DNA of 64,000 nucleotides from Colwellia sp. 12G3 (GTDB taxonomy: Bacteria; Pseudomonadota; Gammaproteobacteria; Enterobacterales; Alteromonadaceae): assembly GCF_002836775.1 (NCBI RefSeq), contig NZ_PJAQ01000028.1:186001-250000 (forward strand). Direction: 5' to 3'. Position 1 is the stretch's first letter, and every line of letters starts with the position of its first letter. This document shows positions 1 to 8,920 of the stretch, piece by piece. The notes under the pieces were generated by a model that did not search any database, was not told the origin of the DNA, and saw nothing but the letters and a program-made list of their open reading frames with translations. Position numbers and translations under genes: made by a program.

Positions 1-951
1 ACGAATGCCACCTTCAAGTAAATTGCCTTTACTACCACGAAATGGCGCGTTAATTGTCCAAGGATTGTTTTTCGCTTTAGGACCACCGTTATCACTTAAG
101 AAAACAATAATGGTGTTGTCTAATAGGTTTTGGGCTTTTAATTCATCAACAATTTTACCAACATTAACGTCAAGACGATGCACCATGGCACTGTAAATTC
201 TGCGTTTTTCATCTTTGATGTGACTGTAAAGCTCAATGTCTGCTGCCGGTGCTTGTAATGGCGCATGTGGCGCATTAAATGAGGCATACAAAAAGAAAGG
301 CTTATCACTATTTCGGCGGATAAAATCGATACTTTCATTACCGGTATCGTCGGTAATGTAGGTAATAGGCTCTGGTGTTTTGTAATTACTAATTAAAGGC
401 TGTAAATACTTCTCTTTGCTCTTTGGATCGGCTCTGAAGTAATCGTGACCACCGTGAGGATAAGTCCAAACATCATCAAAACCGCGTTTTTGCGCTTGAA
501 AATGTGCTTCATCACCTAAATGCCACTTGCCCATTAGGCCTGTTACATAACCTAATTTTTGTAGCCTATCTGCGATAGTGGTTTCTGATAAAGGTAACCC
601 AAAATGATCTTTATTATACTGTGGAGCACGTTTAACCAGGTTGTTATCAAAACCAAAATCCACTTGATTACGCCCAGTAATTAACCCTGCACGAGAAGGT
701 CCACAAACCGGTGCTGAAACATAGCCTTGCTCGAAGGTAACCCCACTTGCAGCAAGTTTATCAAGATGAGGTGTCTTGATTTGTTTGCTGCCGGTAAAAC
801 CAACATCACCGTAGCCTAGATCATCCGCTAAAATAATAACAAGGTTGGGTTTTTGACCACTGCTATTATTCGCTGCGACAACACTGACAGAAAAAACTGC
901 CAATGCCATTGTTGCAATAGCTGAAATGAGGGGAGTCAGCGTTTTAAGCAT
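1..951 (-). CDS. Type I sulfatase, C-terminus cut off by window edge
   Basis: The first 317 residues of an exported sulfatase read leftward off the window. A hydrophobic signal peptide (about residues 1-27, ending VVAA) precedes the typical opening PNLVIILADDLGYGD, with the metal-binding Asp pair at residues 43-44. The formylglycine motif is CGPSR, Cys83 being the residue that FGE would convert. Later sulfatase landmarks are present: GKWHLGD, PFFLYASFNAPHAPL, and FLSDNGG near residue 286. The ATG sits 1 nt beyond the stop of the upstream sulfatase (953-2536), so translation is probably coupled. It is the third and last visible gene of a minus-strand operon starting at 4011. The motif style is closest to the CGPSR sulfatases at 2536-4011 and 18712-20166. 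The sulfated substrate position cannot be read from sequence. Confidence 0.93.
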   Translation of the reverse strand, partial: MLKTLTPLISAIATMALAVFSVSVVAANNSSGQKPNLVIILADDLGYGDVGFTGSKQIKTPHLDKLAASGVTFEQGYVSAPVCGPSRAGLITGRNQVDFGFDNNLVKRAPQYNKDHFGLPLSETTIADRLQKLGYVTGLMGKWHLGDEAHFQAQKRGFDDVWTYPHGGHDYFRADPKSKEKYLQPLISNYKTPEPITYITDDTGNESIDFIRRNSDKPFFLYASFNAPHAPLQAPAADIELYSHIKDEKRRIYSAMVHRLDVNVGKIVDELKAQNLLDNTIIVFLSDNGGPKAKNNPWTINAPFRGSKGNLLEGGIR

Positions 952-952
952 C

Positions 953-2536
953 TTAATATTTACCATTCACGATTGCTTTAGTGCGTGCTTTAAATTGCTT
1001 AACCAAATCAGGATTTTGCTTGGCGATATTATTCGTTTCAGCGGGATCTTTTGTTAGGTCATAGAGTTGATCAACAAACTCGTAACCACCGCGAATTTTC
1101 TTAGATTTTATAAAGTTCGGCTTTTTCTTACTTTTAGCAATAAACTTATAATTTCTATGACGTAATGCCACATTACCTAAAGATTCTTCAAGTAAATCAA
1201 CACGGCCTTGGTCTGTTTCACCTAACCACACTGACAATTGTTCAATGCTATCAACCGCTTCGTCTTCAACCATATCAACACCCACTAACTTAGCTAATGA
1301 GGCATAAATATCCATTTGTGATACTAAGGCATCGTTAACTTGTGGTTTGATTTTACCCGGCCAATAAGCAATAGTTGGTACACGTGTTCCGGCTTCTAAG
1401 CGACTATATTTACCACCGCTAAAAGGGCCACCAGGTTTATGATCACCAAGTAATTCAATGGCACTATCAAAATAGCCATCAAATAAAACTGGACCATTAT
1501 CACTGGTGAAAATAATCAAGGTGTTTTCAGCCAGGCCTAAGTTTTCAATTTCTTTAATAACACGACCGGTCATCCAATCCATTTGCGCGATAGCTTGGCC
1601 GCGAACGCCCATAGTGCTCTTATCTTTAAATCTATCGTTCGGTAATCTTGGTACATGGATGTCGTGATATGACTTAAATAAGAAGAATGGTTTCTTTTGA
1701 TTTTCACGAATAAAATCAATCGCTTTATCAGTAAAAACAGTGGCAAAGTCTTCATCAACCCAATGCGCTGATTTACCACCTGACATGTGGCCAATACGGC
1801 TAACACCATTAACAATGGTTTCGTTGTGCTGTGGATCAGCAACAAAGCGTAATAATTCTGGGTTTTCATAACCTGTTGGCATATCCCCTACTTTACCTTT
1901 GTAACTAACAGAGATAGGGTCGTTTTTATCTAAATTAACAATGTTATGATTTTCAACATAAACCGTTGGTACACGATCACCTGTTGCCGGTAGTAAAAAG
2001 CTATAATCAAAACCTATTTCAAGCGGTCCAGGTTTAATATCACCATTCCAGTCAACATCGCCATTACCTAAACCAAGGTGCCATTTACCAACAACCCCCG
2101 TGGTGTAGCCAGCTTGTTTAAACATAGAGGCTAACGTTGCTTTGCCCGGCTGAATTAATGCAGGTGCATCACCTTTTAAAATTTTGGCATTATTTCTAAA
2201 GCCGTGCTCACCGGTTAATAACGAATAACGAGAAGGTGTACAGGTTGCCGCCGATGAATGTCCGTCAGTAAAACGAATACCGTTATTAGCGATGCGGTCA
2301 ATTTCTGGTGTTTCAACACCCGTTGCACCGTAGCTGCCTAAATCGCCATAACCTAAATCATCAATATAAAAGATAACGACATTAGGTGTAGTTGAACGGT
2401 CGACTTCAACCTTTTTACTTTCATTAGCTACTTCAGAAGGCTTTACTTCAGAAGGCTTAAGTTCAGATGATTGGCCACACGCTGTTAGTGCAGAGACTAT
2501 AGCCAGTGACGATAATAATTTTTTAGTGTTGATCAT
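953..2536 (-). CDS. Type I sulfatase, predicted lipoprotein (CTPSR type)
   Basis: A 527-residue sulfatase. The N-terminus ends in a lipobox LTAC with Cys20, so it is probably anchored in the outer or inner membrane; a linker with a duplicated KPSEV unit follows. Metal-binding DD is at residues 59-60, and the formylglycine motif CTPSR has Cys99, inside SSAATCTPSRYSLLTG. Later landmarks include GKWHLGLGNGDVDWN, HDIHVPRLPN and FTSDNGPVLFDGYFDSAIE. It is clearly paralogous to the lipoprotein sulfatase at 41240-42796, sharing the CTPSRYSLLTG block, the PGPxExGFDYSFLxPATGDRVPTVYxENH region and general length, so the two probably act on the same kind of sulfate ester. Its ATG overlaps the stop of the upstream sulfatase gene by 1 nt (TAATG), giving tight translational coupling. 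The CTPSR block recalls the GALNS/arylsulfatase A branch; substrate is not assignable. Confidence 0.95.
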   Translation of the reverse strand: MINTKKLLSSLAIVSALTACGQSSELKPSEVKPSEVANESKKVEVDRSTTPNVVIFYIDDLGYGDLGSYGATGVETPEIDRIANNGIRFTDGHSSAATCTPSRYSLLTGEHGFRNNAKILKGDAPALIQPGKATLASMFKQAGYTTGVVGKWHLGLGNGDVDWNGDIKPGPLEIGFDYSFLLPATGDRVPTVYVENHNIVNLDKNDPISVSYKGKVGDMPTGYENPELLRFVADPQHNETIVNGVSRIGHMSGGKSAHWVDEDFATVFTDKAIDFIRENQKKPFFLFKSYHDIHVPRLPNDRFKDKSTMGVRGQAIAQMDWMTGRVIKEIENLGLAENTLIIFTSDNGPVLFDGYFDSAIELLGDHKPGGPFSGGKYSRLEAGTRVPTIAYWPGKIKPQVNDALVSQMDIYASLAKLVGVDMVEDEAVDSIEQLSVWLGETDQGRVDLLEESLGNVALRHRNYKFIAKSKKKPNFIKSKKIRGGYEFVDQLYDLTKDPAETNNIAKQNPDLVKQFKARTKAIVNGKY

Positions 2537-4011
2537 TAGTTTGTACCTTTATTCTTTGATTCAATTTTAGTTTTAGTATTATTCTTTTTATTGCTTTTGT
2601 TTTTACCTTGAGTTTTTGCTCTATTCTTTTTCCAACTACCAAGGTAAGGAAAAGCAGCATCTTGTAACTGCGACTCCCATTGCTGGTAAGCCTTCTGCAT
2701 TAAGTCTTCTTTCTCAATCTTTTGATCTGCTACATTTTTGCTTTCACCAAAGTCTTTATCAAGGTCAAACACCATGGTGTCTTTTTTTACTTGTACCAGT
2801 TTGTCAGTACCACTGCGCACCGCATGAGAATTTGATTTTACGTGGCGCCAAAATAAAATATCGTGTGGGCTGCCACTTTTTTCATTGGTGATATATGGCA
2901 TTAAGTCAGTACCATCAAGTGCTTTATTTTTACTGATATCTACCTTTGCTTGCACTACCATTGTTGCCAGAATATCCAATGAACTGACTGGTTGGTGATA
3001 ATCGACACCAGCTGGAATTTTATTAGGCCAACGCGCCGCAAAAGGCACACGTACACCACCTTCAAAAAGATCGTTCTTGTGCCCTCTTAACTCGCCATTG
3101 TCTGATGCATTGTTTCTGGCGCCACCGTTATCAGATAAGAAAACCACTAAGGTGTTATCGTCAATGCCTTGCTCTTTTAAGGTAGCGAGAATATGTCCAA
3201 CGCCATCATCTACCGCAGAAACCATCGCAGCATAAGTGCGGCGTTTTTTATCTTTAATATCTTGATATCTATCTAAATATTTTTGGCTAGCTTGTAGTGG
3301 TGTATGTGGGGCGTTATAAGCGACATATAAAAAGAAAGGCTTGTCGCTTTCACGTTTGATAAAATTAACGGCTTCATGTGAAAGCTCATCAGTTAAGTAT
3401 TCACTCGTATCGACACGTTGTTCATTTTCCAATAAACGGGTGCGATACCAGTCGTATTTATATTTAACGTCATCTAAATCGTTTAAGGTCAAATCTTCTG
3501 GGAAGTACTGATGACCGCCAGATAAAAAACCATAAAAATAATCAAAACCACGTTTGTTAGGACGTAAATCAGGATGTGTGCCCATATGCCATTTACCAAT
3601 AATACCACTGGTATATCCGGCAGGTTTTAATACTTCAGCAATATTTTTTTCTGTGGTAGGAATACCATTTTGCGCAATGCTTGGATCCATGGTTGGATTA
3701 GAGGTAAAGCCAAATCTATCTTGATAGCGACCGGTTAATAACCCTGCCCGACTTGGCCCACAAACAGGATATGAAACATAACCATTAGTAAAGCGTGTAC
3801 CTTCTTTGGCAATGCGATCGATATTAGGCGTTTTAATATCGGTACTGCCATTAAAGCCAACATCTTTATAACCTTGGTCATCGGTTAGAATAATAATCAG
3901 ATTTGGTTTTTTCACCGTGTTGCTTTTTGCATGGCTAGCCGCTGTTGCCTCTACATTTGTTGTAAAGATGATCAGCACAATGAGAGAAAACTTTAATCGT
4001 ATTGAATGCAT
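2536..4011 (-). CDS. Type I sulfatase, exported (CGPSR type)
   Basis: A 491-residue sulfatase with a signal peptide (about residues 1-25), metal-binding DD at 44-45 in IILTDDQGYKDVGFNGS, and formylglycine motif CGPSR at Cys84 in YVSYPVCGPSRAGLLTGRYQDRFGF. Further landmarks are GKWHMGTHPDLRPNKRGFDYFYGFLSGGHQYFP, PFFLYVAYNAPHTPLQA and FLSDNGGARNNASDNGELRGHK. It is close to the sulfatase at 18712-20166 along its whole length (YVSYxVCGPSRAGLLTGRYQxRFGF, GGHQYFP, RRTYAAMxxAVDDGVG), so one probably arose by duplication. The C-terminus is an unusual Lys/Asn-rich tail (about residues 465-491, KTQGKNKSNKKNN and onward), also Lys-rich in the paralogue. First gene of the operon 4011 to 1, with an operator-like site about 70 bp upstream. 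Confidence 0.95.
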   Translation of the reverse strand: MHSIRLKFSLIVLIIFTTNVEATAASHAKSNTVKKPNLIIILTDDQGYKDVGFNGSTDIKTPNIDRIAKEGTRFTNGYVSYPVCGPSRAGLLTGRYQDRFGFTSNPTMDPSIAQNGIPTTEKNIAEVLKPAGYTSGIIGKWHMGTHPDLRPNKRGFDYFYGFLSGGHQYFPEDLTLNDLDDVKYKYDWYRTRLLENEQRVDTSEYLTDELSHEAVNFIKRESDKPFFLYVAYNAPHTPLQASQKYLDRYQDIKDKKRRTYAAMVSAVDDGVGHILATLKEQGIDDNTLVVFLSDNGGARNNASDNGELRGHKNDLFEGGVRVPFAARWPNKIPAGVDYHQPVSSLDILATMVVQAKVDISKNKALDGTDLMPYITNEKSGSPHDILFWRHVKSNSHAVRSGTDKLVQVKKDTMVFDLDKDFGESKNVADQKIEKEDLMQKAYQQWESQLQDAAFPYLGSWKKNRAKTQGKNKSNKKNNTKTKIESKNKGTN

Positions 4012-4080
4012 TCTTGTAACTCAACGGGTAATTATAATTACATACTAATACCTTTTGTCACTCAAAACAACAATGAAAAC

Positions 4081-4092
4081 GCAAACGTTCTC
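4081..4092. promoter_or_regulatory. Candidate LacI-family operator (weak match)
   Basis: GCAAACGTTCTC carries the AACGTT core of the recurring PUL operator (consensus GRWAACGNTMCC) but only a degraded right half. It lies about 70 bp before the ATG of the sulfatase at 4011, the same distance seen for better sites in this window. The rest of 4012-4281 shows nothing else I can support. Confidence 0.4.
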
Positions 4093-4281
4093 CCTTTGAT
4101 ACCCACCAACCACCAACACCCTTGAATAAAACAATAAAAACTGGCAAAACCAGACACTTACATCGTCATTAGTGTAATGTAAACTTATGTAAAGAAAGAA
4201 TCAACACAAGAATAAATAACAATTCAATGGCAACGATCCACCCGGTTGATTGTATTTTAACCTTCATGTTAATATAAAATC

Positions 4282-4455
4282 CTATTGTTTACGCCTTACT
4301 ATAATCAGGGCAAGTAGAGCCAAATAACTCGCACTGCCTCCTGACTTTTCAGATTTGTCGACATCATTTTCGTTATCAGTATCGTTATTATTTACATAGT
4401 AGTCTTGTGCCTGACTGGAGAATGATGCTAATAACAGACTAGTTACTAATATCAT
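4282..4455 (-). CDS. Tiny exported protein with GlyGly-CTERM-like tail
   Basis: A 57-residue reading frame starting at the ATG at 4455 (MILVTS). An AAAGG lies about 5 nt upstream; an in-frame TTG further upstream has no better site. The protein consists almost only of targeting signals: an N-terminal signal peptide ending near SSQAQ, about 20 acidic/Asn-rich residues (DYYVNNNDTDNENDVDKSE), then SGGSASYLALLALIIVRRKQ. That tail is a Ser-Gly-Gly stretch, a short hydrophobic helix and a basic end, the pattern of GlyGly-CTERM tails processed by rhombosortase in Vibrio/Shewanella/Colwellia relatives. No enzymatic domain fits between the signals. It may be the remnant of a larger deleted surface protein or a genuine small surface peptide. 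It sits alone between two PUL units. Confidence 0.55.
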   Translation of the reverse strand: MILVTSLLLASFSSQAQDYYVNNNDTDNENDVDKSEKSGGSASYLALLALIIVRRKQ

Positions 4456-4620
4456 TCGGCCTTTAGCTGGCAATGTTTTATTTTTTTTGTATGATTTTTA
4501 ACTCGATTTAACTCAATTTACCTCAATAATGGGTTAATTAATTCATCAAGCCATATTTAGGCAAGTGAAAACAATGGTCCATTATACTAGTAGCTTACCC
4601 GTTGAAAGACAATATATTAA

Positions 4621-4632
4621 GATAATGTTCCC
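4621..4632. promoter_or_regulatory. Candidate LacI-family operator (distal)
   Basis: GATAATGTTCCC differs from the best sites (GATAACGTTCCC at 16140) at one core base. It lies in the 4456-4827 intergenic stretch, about 200 bp before the GH-A lipoprotein gene and about 170 bp before the small minus-strand gene. Apart from this, the site at 4750 and a very A-rich run (4637-4735), I see nothing in this stretch. Confidence 0.4.
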
Positions 4633-4749
4633 CCTATAAAAAAACAAATAACAACAAATCAAAAAATAGAAATAACCTAAAAAAACAATAGTATAAATTC
4701 AAATCAAAATAACAACAAAACGAACAAGCCAGTAACAACCGCACAAAAT

Positions 4750-4761
4750 GAAAACGATACC
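4750..4761. promoter_or_regulatory. Candidate LacI-family operator for the 4828 operon
   Basis: GAAAACGATACC matches the recurring motif in its AACGATACC half, which is identical to the sites at 16025 and 43070. It is 67 bp upstream of the ATG at 4828, the spacing found for the clearest sites in the locus. Confidence 0.55.
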
Positions 4762-4827
4762 CCTTTAAATAAATGTACGCTAATATGTTTTAAACTGCTC
4801 ACAAAACATTTATTTTCTGGGATATTT

Positions 4828-6363
4828 ATGAATAAACAAACAACTATTTTATCTATCATAATAATCATCGCTGTAAACTTTATTGCTAGCTGTGGCAGTG
4901 GTAGTAGCACCAATACTGAAAAGAATAATGAACAAGTTAATGGGAGTACTCCTGCGCCGACTCCGGTACCTATTCCAGCTCCAAATCCAGAGCCAGCGCC
5001 ACTTCCAACAGTGCTACCTACTGGTGCTAAAGTGAGTATTTCCCCTGCAATCATCAAACATACCGTGAGCCCAATGATCCAAGGTCAAGGCTTGATCTAC
5101 TCACATGAGGCTGACCATATCTATGCAGATGGTTCGATAGCGCAATTGTATAAAGACGTTGGTGCTGGTTTTTTACGTTACCCCGGCGGTACAGTGACTA
5201 CCATGTATCATTGGAATGATTTAAATGGTCAAGGTTGGACTGACAGTTGGAATCCTAACTACAACCGAGCCAATGATGCCCTCGCTGAAAATTACATGGA
5301 CCTAGATGAATACATAACCTTGTGTCGAGCATCTAACTGTGAACCTATGCTTGGCATAAATATGAGTTCTGGCAGAAATTTTGACCGAGATGAAGATGGC
5401 TTAAATGAAGCGATAGCGCTGCTAAAATATTGCAAAGAGAAAAACTTTGAGGTTAACTATTTGTATCTTGATAACGAGAACCATCATAAGAAATGGCCAG
5501 TAAAAGAGTATGCCGATTTAATTAATTATTATGCGCCAGCACTTAAAGAGCATGCGCCCAATGCTAAACTAATTGCTAATTGGACTGATAAATTTAGAAC
5601 AAACAGAAGTGGCTTTAAAACTCTGTTAGATACGGCCGGTGATAACTTTGACTATATAGATGTACATTATTATTGGAAGTGGGGACTTGCTACTTGGGAT
5701 ATGTGGAAAGCAACAACACCGATGAACAATGTATCTGACGAGTGGTATAAAGACGGTGGTACTTACACCGAAGAAATTACTTACTATAACGAGATGATGG
5801 CTGAACTTGGCAAGCCCAATATAAAATTAGCCGTCATGGAATGGAATATTGGCCCAGGTCCGCATAGTGCAGACCCTGAACATACACCGTTTAAAACCGC
5901 ATTAATGCAAGCAGAAATGCAAATGCAAATGATGTTAGGAGGACTTGAAATAGGCTCCTTATGGTCAACCCAATGGCCAGATACGGGTGACAGTTCATTT
6001 AGGTTTTTAGTGGATTCAAGTGATAATTACCAACCTACCCCAACGGCTAAAGTATTCGAGCTATATAAACACGCCTTAAAGGGTGAATTAGTGCAAAGCG
6101 CTGCGACGCAAAGCCAACTATTAACAACGGCGGTTATTCAGGGCAATAAAGCCTTTGTTTATCTACTGAATAAAAGTGATGAGCCCGAAGAAATATATTT
6201 CGATATCAGCGGCTATGATATTGTTGATGTCTATCAAGCTGTTAGTTTTCAAGACCCAGGGGTTATTGAAAATATAGCGATAAACAAAATAAATGATTAT
6301 TACCAAACATCACCATTAGCAAATACGCTGACGATGTTTGAATTACTCATTGATAAGCAATAA
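4828..6363 (+). CDS. Clan GH-A glycoside hydrolase, lipoprotein (GH51/GH86-like fold, family uncertain)
   Basis: A 511-residue predicted lipoprotein (lipobox IASC, Cys22) with a Pro-rich linker (residues 41-65). The catalytic domain shows a retaining clan GH-A barrel pattern. GFLRYPGGTV (115-123) resembles the RxPGG of arabinofuranosidase-like families. DNE at 215-217 offers the acid/base Glu217, and VMEWN offers nucleophile Glu338; the spacing of about 120 residues suits the clan. A short beta-sandwich-like region follows from about residue 410. It is closely related to the enzyme at 16290-18545 (VSPMIQGxGLxYSxEAD, LYKDVGAGFLR, MYHWNDL, YWKWG, EHTPxKTALM) but lacks that protein's C-terminal binding domains. 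In this setting an endo- or exo-galactanase role is plausible, but family and substrate are not established. The esterase gene follows 59 bp downstream, probably in the same operon. Confidence 0.85.
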   Translation: MNKQTTILSIIIIIAVNFIASCGSGSSTNTEKNNEQVNGSTPAPTPVPIPAPNPEPAPLPTVLPTGAKVSISPAIIKHTVSPMIQGQGLIYSHEADHIYADGSIAQLYKDVGAGFLRYPGGTVTTMYHWNDLNGQGWTDSWNPNYNRANDALAENYMDLDEYITLCRASNCEPMLGINMSSGRNFDRDEDGLNEAIALLKYCKEKNFEVNYLYLDNENHHKKWPVKEYADLINYYAPALKEHAPNAKLIANWTDKFRTNRSGFKTLLDTAGDNFDYIDVHYYWKWGLATWDMWKATTPMNNVSDEWYKDGGTYTEEITYYNEMMAELGKPNIKLAVMEWNIGPGPHSADPEHTPFKTALMQAEMQMQMMLGGLEIGSLWSTQWPDTGDSSFRFLVDSSDNYQPTPTAKVFELYKHALKGELVQSAATQSQLLTTAVIQGNKAFVYLLNKSDEPEEIYFDISGYDIVDVYQAVSFQDPGVIENIAINKINDYYQTSPLANTLTMFELLIDKQ

Positions 6364-6422
6364 AGTTCACTTATTAATTATTAGTATCAATGCTAATCCT
6401 GAATTCATTATGCAGAAATAAA

Positions 6423-7355
6423 ATGACTCAAATAACAAAAACATGCCATCCCCTCGCCTATTTAATATTACTTACTCTGCTGATAAGTAATAAATTATCT
6501 GCCCAGCAAATCGTTCCGCTTTGGAATAATGCAATCATCCCAAATTACCAAACATCACAGGCAAAAGAAACAATCGATGCTCGCGATATAATTTTCATCC
6601 AAAATGTTCAAACCCCTACCCTTGAGAGTTTTTTACCGTCGAAAAAAAATGCTAATGGCATGGCGGTTTTAATACTTCCAGGTGGTGGTTATAGTGGTGT
6701 GGCTTACGACTGGGAAGGAACTGATTATGCTAAATGGTTTAATAGCCAAGGTGTTGCCGCATTTGTATTGAAATATCGTATGCCACAAGCACAATCAGTA
6801 AAAACCTCATATATAGCACCCATTCAGGATGCGCAAAGAGCGATGCGTTATATTCGATTTAATGCAGACACATTCAATATAGATAAAAATAAAGTTGGCG
6901 TTATCGGCTCATCTGCTGGTGGTCATTTAGCCTCAACATTGGGCACCCATCAAGAAAGTTACTACCCTAATCAAGATGCCATTGATAGTGAAAATGCGCA
7001 GCCAAATTTTATGATGTTAATTTACCCTGTCATCAGTATGAAAAAGCAAATAACCCATAACGGCTCCCGTAACAAGTTATTAGGCAAAGGGCCTGCCAAT
7101 GAATTGATTGATAAATTTTCTAATGAAACAAGAGTCAGCGCAATGACGCCTCCAACCTTTATCATTCATTCAGGCAATGATAAAACAGTGCCAGTAGAAA
7201 ACTCCATTAGAATGTATCAAGCGCTAGTTCAACATAACGTTGCTACGACAATGCATATTTATCCCAAAGGTGGGCATGGTTATAGTTTGGGCTTGAGCAA
7301 CAAAGCCGCGCCGAATTGGACATTGCTTGCTAAACAATGGTTGAATACACTTTAA
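6423..7355 (+). CDS. Exported alpha/beta-hydrolase, carbohydrate esterase-like
   Basis: About 310 residues. I prefer the ATG at 6423 because it directly gives a signal peptide (to about LSAQQ); an earlier in-frame ATG lies at 6390. The fold is alpha/beta-hydrolase: oxyanion-hole region LPGGGYSG (85-92), nucleophile elbow GSSAGGH with Ser164, acid in HSGNDKTVP, and catalytic His in KGGHGYSLG. This arrangement is that of acetyl-xylan-esterase/BD-FAE-like carbohydrate esterases. Together with the adjacent glycosidase it may remove acetyl or other ester groups from the galactan; this is inference. It is convergent with the sulfatase at 7370, only 14 bp away. Confidence 0.85.
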   Translation: MTQITKTCHPLAYLILLTLLISNKLSAQQIVPLWNNAIIPNYQTSQAKETIDARDIIFIQNVQTPTLESFLPSKKNANGMAVLILPGGGYSGVAYDWEGTDYAKWFNSQGVAAFVLKYRMPQAQSVKTSYIAPIQDAQRAMRYIRFNADTFNIDKNKVGVIGSSAGGHLASTLGTHQESYYPNQDAIDSENAQPNFMMLIYPVISMKKQITHNGSRNKLLGKGPANELIDKFSNETRVSAMTPPTFIIHSGNDKTVPVENSIRMYQALVQHNVATTMHIYPKGGHGYSLGLSNKAAPNWTLLAKQWLNTL

Positions 7356-7369
7356 ATAAACAACAATAC

Positions 7370-8863
7370 TTATATACCCGTTGACTTAGTTAGTGATTGG
7401 TCTAGTGATTTATCCAATAATCCCCTCATTTTTTGCAGTAATTGCAGACTTGATGATTTGATTAAGTTTTTCCGTTCCAGTAAATCACTTGTCGTATGAT
7501 ATAACTCTTCGCTAACCGTTATATTTCCTTTGATTGCTACCCAACGGGTGTATCGATACGAATCCGTCCTAATGGTATAACCCATATGCTTTATGGGCTT
7601 ATTTGAGGACCAAGGACGGCTGGATTGCGATAAAGCATGGGTTTTGTGCTTTGCTGCTGAGTCTGAAAATACATGGCTAAAACTACGACCATCCAAATTC
7701 GCCGGCGCGGGTAAATTGGCAAGTGTTGCCAGTGTTGGGTAAATATCAATATATTCTGTTATAGCATCACTAACGACAGGTTTTTGCCCTGGAATTCTAA
7801 AAATTAAAGGTACACGTGTATCTAACTCTCTAACCGTAGCTTTGGTCCAATGTCCATTTTCCCCCAAGTGATAACCATGATCAGACCAAAAGACAATAAT
7901 GGTATTGTCGTAAAGATTGTTATCTTTGAGTGCTTGTATTAACTGGCCGACATTATCATCAACATAACTGGTCGCAGCATAATAACCATGACGAAGTCTT
8001 TGTGCAGTGTCTTTAGTGAATACCCCTTTTTTAGGTAAATCGGTAAGGCTTCTTATTTCTTTAAAGTTAAACCAATTCAAATTTGAAATATTGTTTGGTT
8101 TACTTTCTGAGCCGAGAGATTGCAACTCTACACGTTCATAAAGATCCCAATATTTTTTAGGCGCATTGTACGGAGCATGGGGCTTCATAAAACCTACCGC
8201 CAAAAAAAAAGGTTTGTTACTATTCTTTAATCTTTTGATGGTTTGCACAGCATCTGAAGTAATGTGGTCATCAACATACTTGTTTCCACTATATTCGGCT
8301 GACTCAGTCGCTCTACCCTTTTTATTGCCTTTAACCATACTAGCGGCCAGTACATAATCATCAAAATGTGACTCTTGGTCTAAACGTGCCGGCACCGACC
8401 AAGATTTCGGGTCTCGAATATTGGCATAATTATGATAAACCTTACCGATAGATTCACTATGGTAACCATTATTTTTAAAGTGCTGAGGTAGCGTGATAAC
8501 ATCTGGAGCCGTTTTTCTAAAGTGGGTATTGAGCTTATAAACGTTTATTGAATCAGGATACATTCCCGTTAACATAGACGCCCGAGAAGCATTGCAGCTG
8601 GCAAACTGTACATAAGCTTTGGTGAATATAACTCCTTGTGAAGCTAATGCGTCAATATTAGGGGTAATAGCGGTTTTATCGCCATAAGCCCCAATATTCA
8701 TTCTCAAATCATCAGCGCCAATAAAAAGCACATTCATCTTTTTATTGGGCTTTACTGCAAATACCATAGCTTCATTTAGCAGAGCTTCATTTGATTGAGC
8801 ATCGTTGGCTAGTGTTTTGCTTGTTACAGCCGCCAATAAAATTAAACTTACCATTTTTATCAT
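7370..8863 (-). CDS. Type I sulfatase, iduronate-2-sulfatase-like (CNASR)
   Basis: 497 residues with a signal peptide (about 1-19). Metal-binding DD is at 51-52 in LFIGADDLRMNIGAYGD. The modifiable Cys is Cys90 in FASCNASRASMLTG, where the usual third-position Pro is Ala; C-x-A-S-R is still compatible with known FGE recognition. IGKVYHNYANIRDPKSW and FWSDHGYHLGENGHWTKATVRELDTRVPLIFR are typical of the iduronate-2-sulfatase-like branch (SulfAtlas S1_7 style, an assignment from memory of motifs). The nearest relative in the window is the sulfatase at 20422-21954. It lies 57 bp downstream of the Sel1/TonB-like gene and is probably co-transcribed with it. Confidence 0.93.
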   Translation of the reverse strand: MIKMVSLILLAAVTSKTLANDAQSNEALLNEAMVFAVKPNKKMNVLFIGADDLRMNIGAYGDKTAITPNIDALASQGVIFTKAYVQFASCNASRASMLTGMYPDSINVYKLNTHFRKTAPDVITLPQHFKNNGYHSESIGKVYHNYANIRDPKSWSVPARLDQESHFDDYVLAASMVKGNKKGRATESAEYSGNKYVDDHITSDAVQTIKRLKNSNKPFFLAVGFMKPHAPYNAPKKYWDLYERVELQSLGSESKPNNISNLNWFNFKEIRSLTDLPKKGVFTKDTAQRLRHGYYAATSYVDDNVGQLIQALKDNNLYDNTIIVFWSDHGYHLGENGHWTKATVRELDTRVPLIFRIPGQKPVVSDAITEYIDIYPTLATLANLPAPANLDGRSFSHVFSDSAAKHKTHALSQSSRPWSSNKPIKHMGYTIRTDSYRYTRWVAIKGNITVSEELYHTTSDLLERKNLIKSSSLQLLQKMRGLLDKSLDQSLTKSTGI

Positions 8864-8920
8864 TAAATTGCCTTTAACATGATGCCCATCCGTTCACTAT
8901 GGGGGATTTTATCCGCAGTG

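Noticed and set aside
4637..4735. A-rich tract upstream of the 4828 gene as an origin or curved-DNA element
   Set aside because: Simple A-richness common in this AT-rich genome; no phased tracts or repeats could be shown by eye.
4704..5057. Gly/Val-rich open frame antisense to the start of the GH-A lipoprotein gene
   Set aside because: Its Gly/Val-rich pattern is the complement of the Pro-rich linker of the real gene; no independent support.
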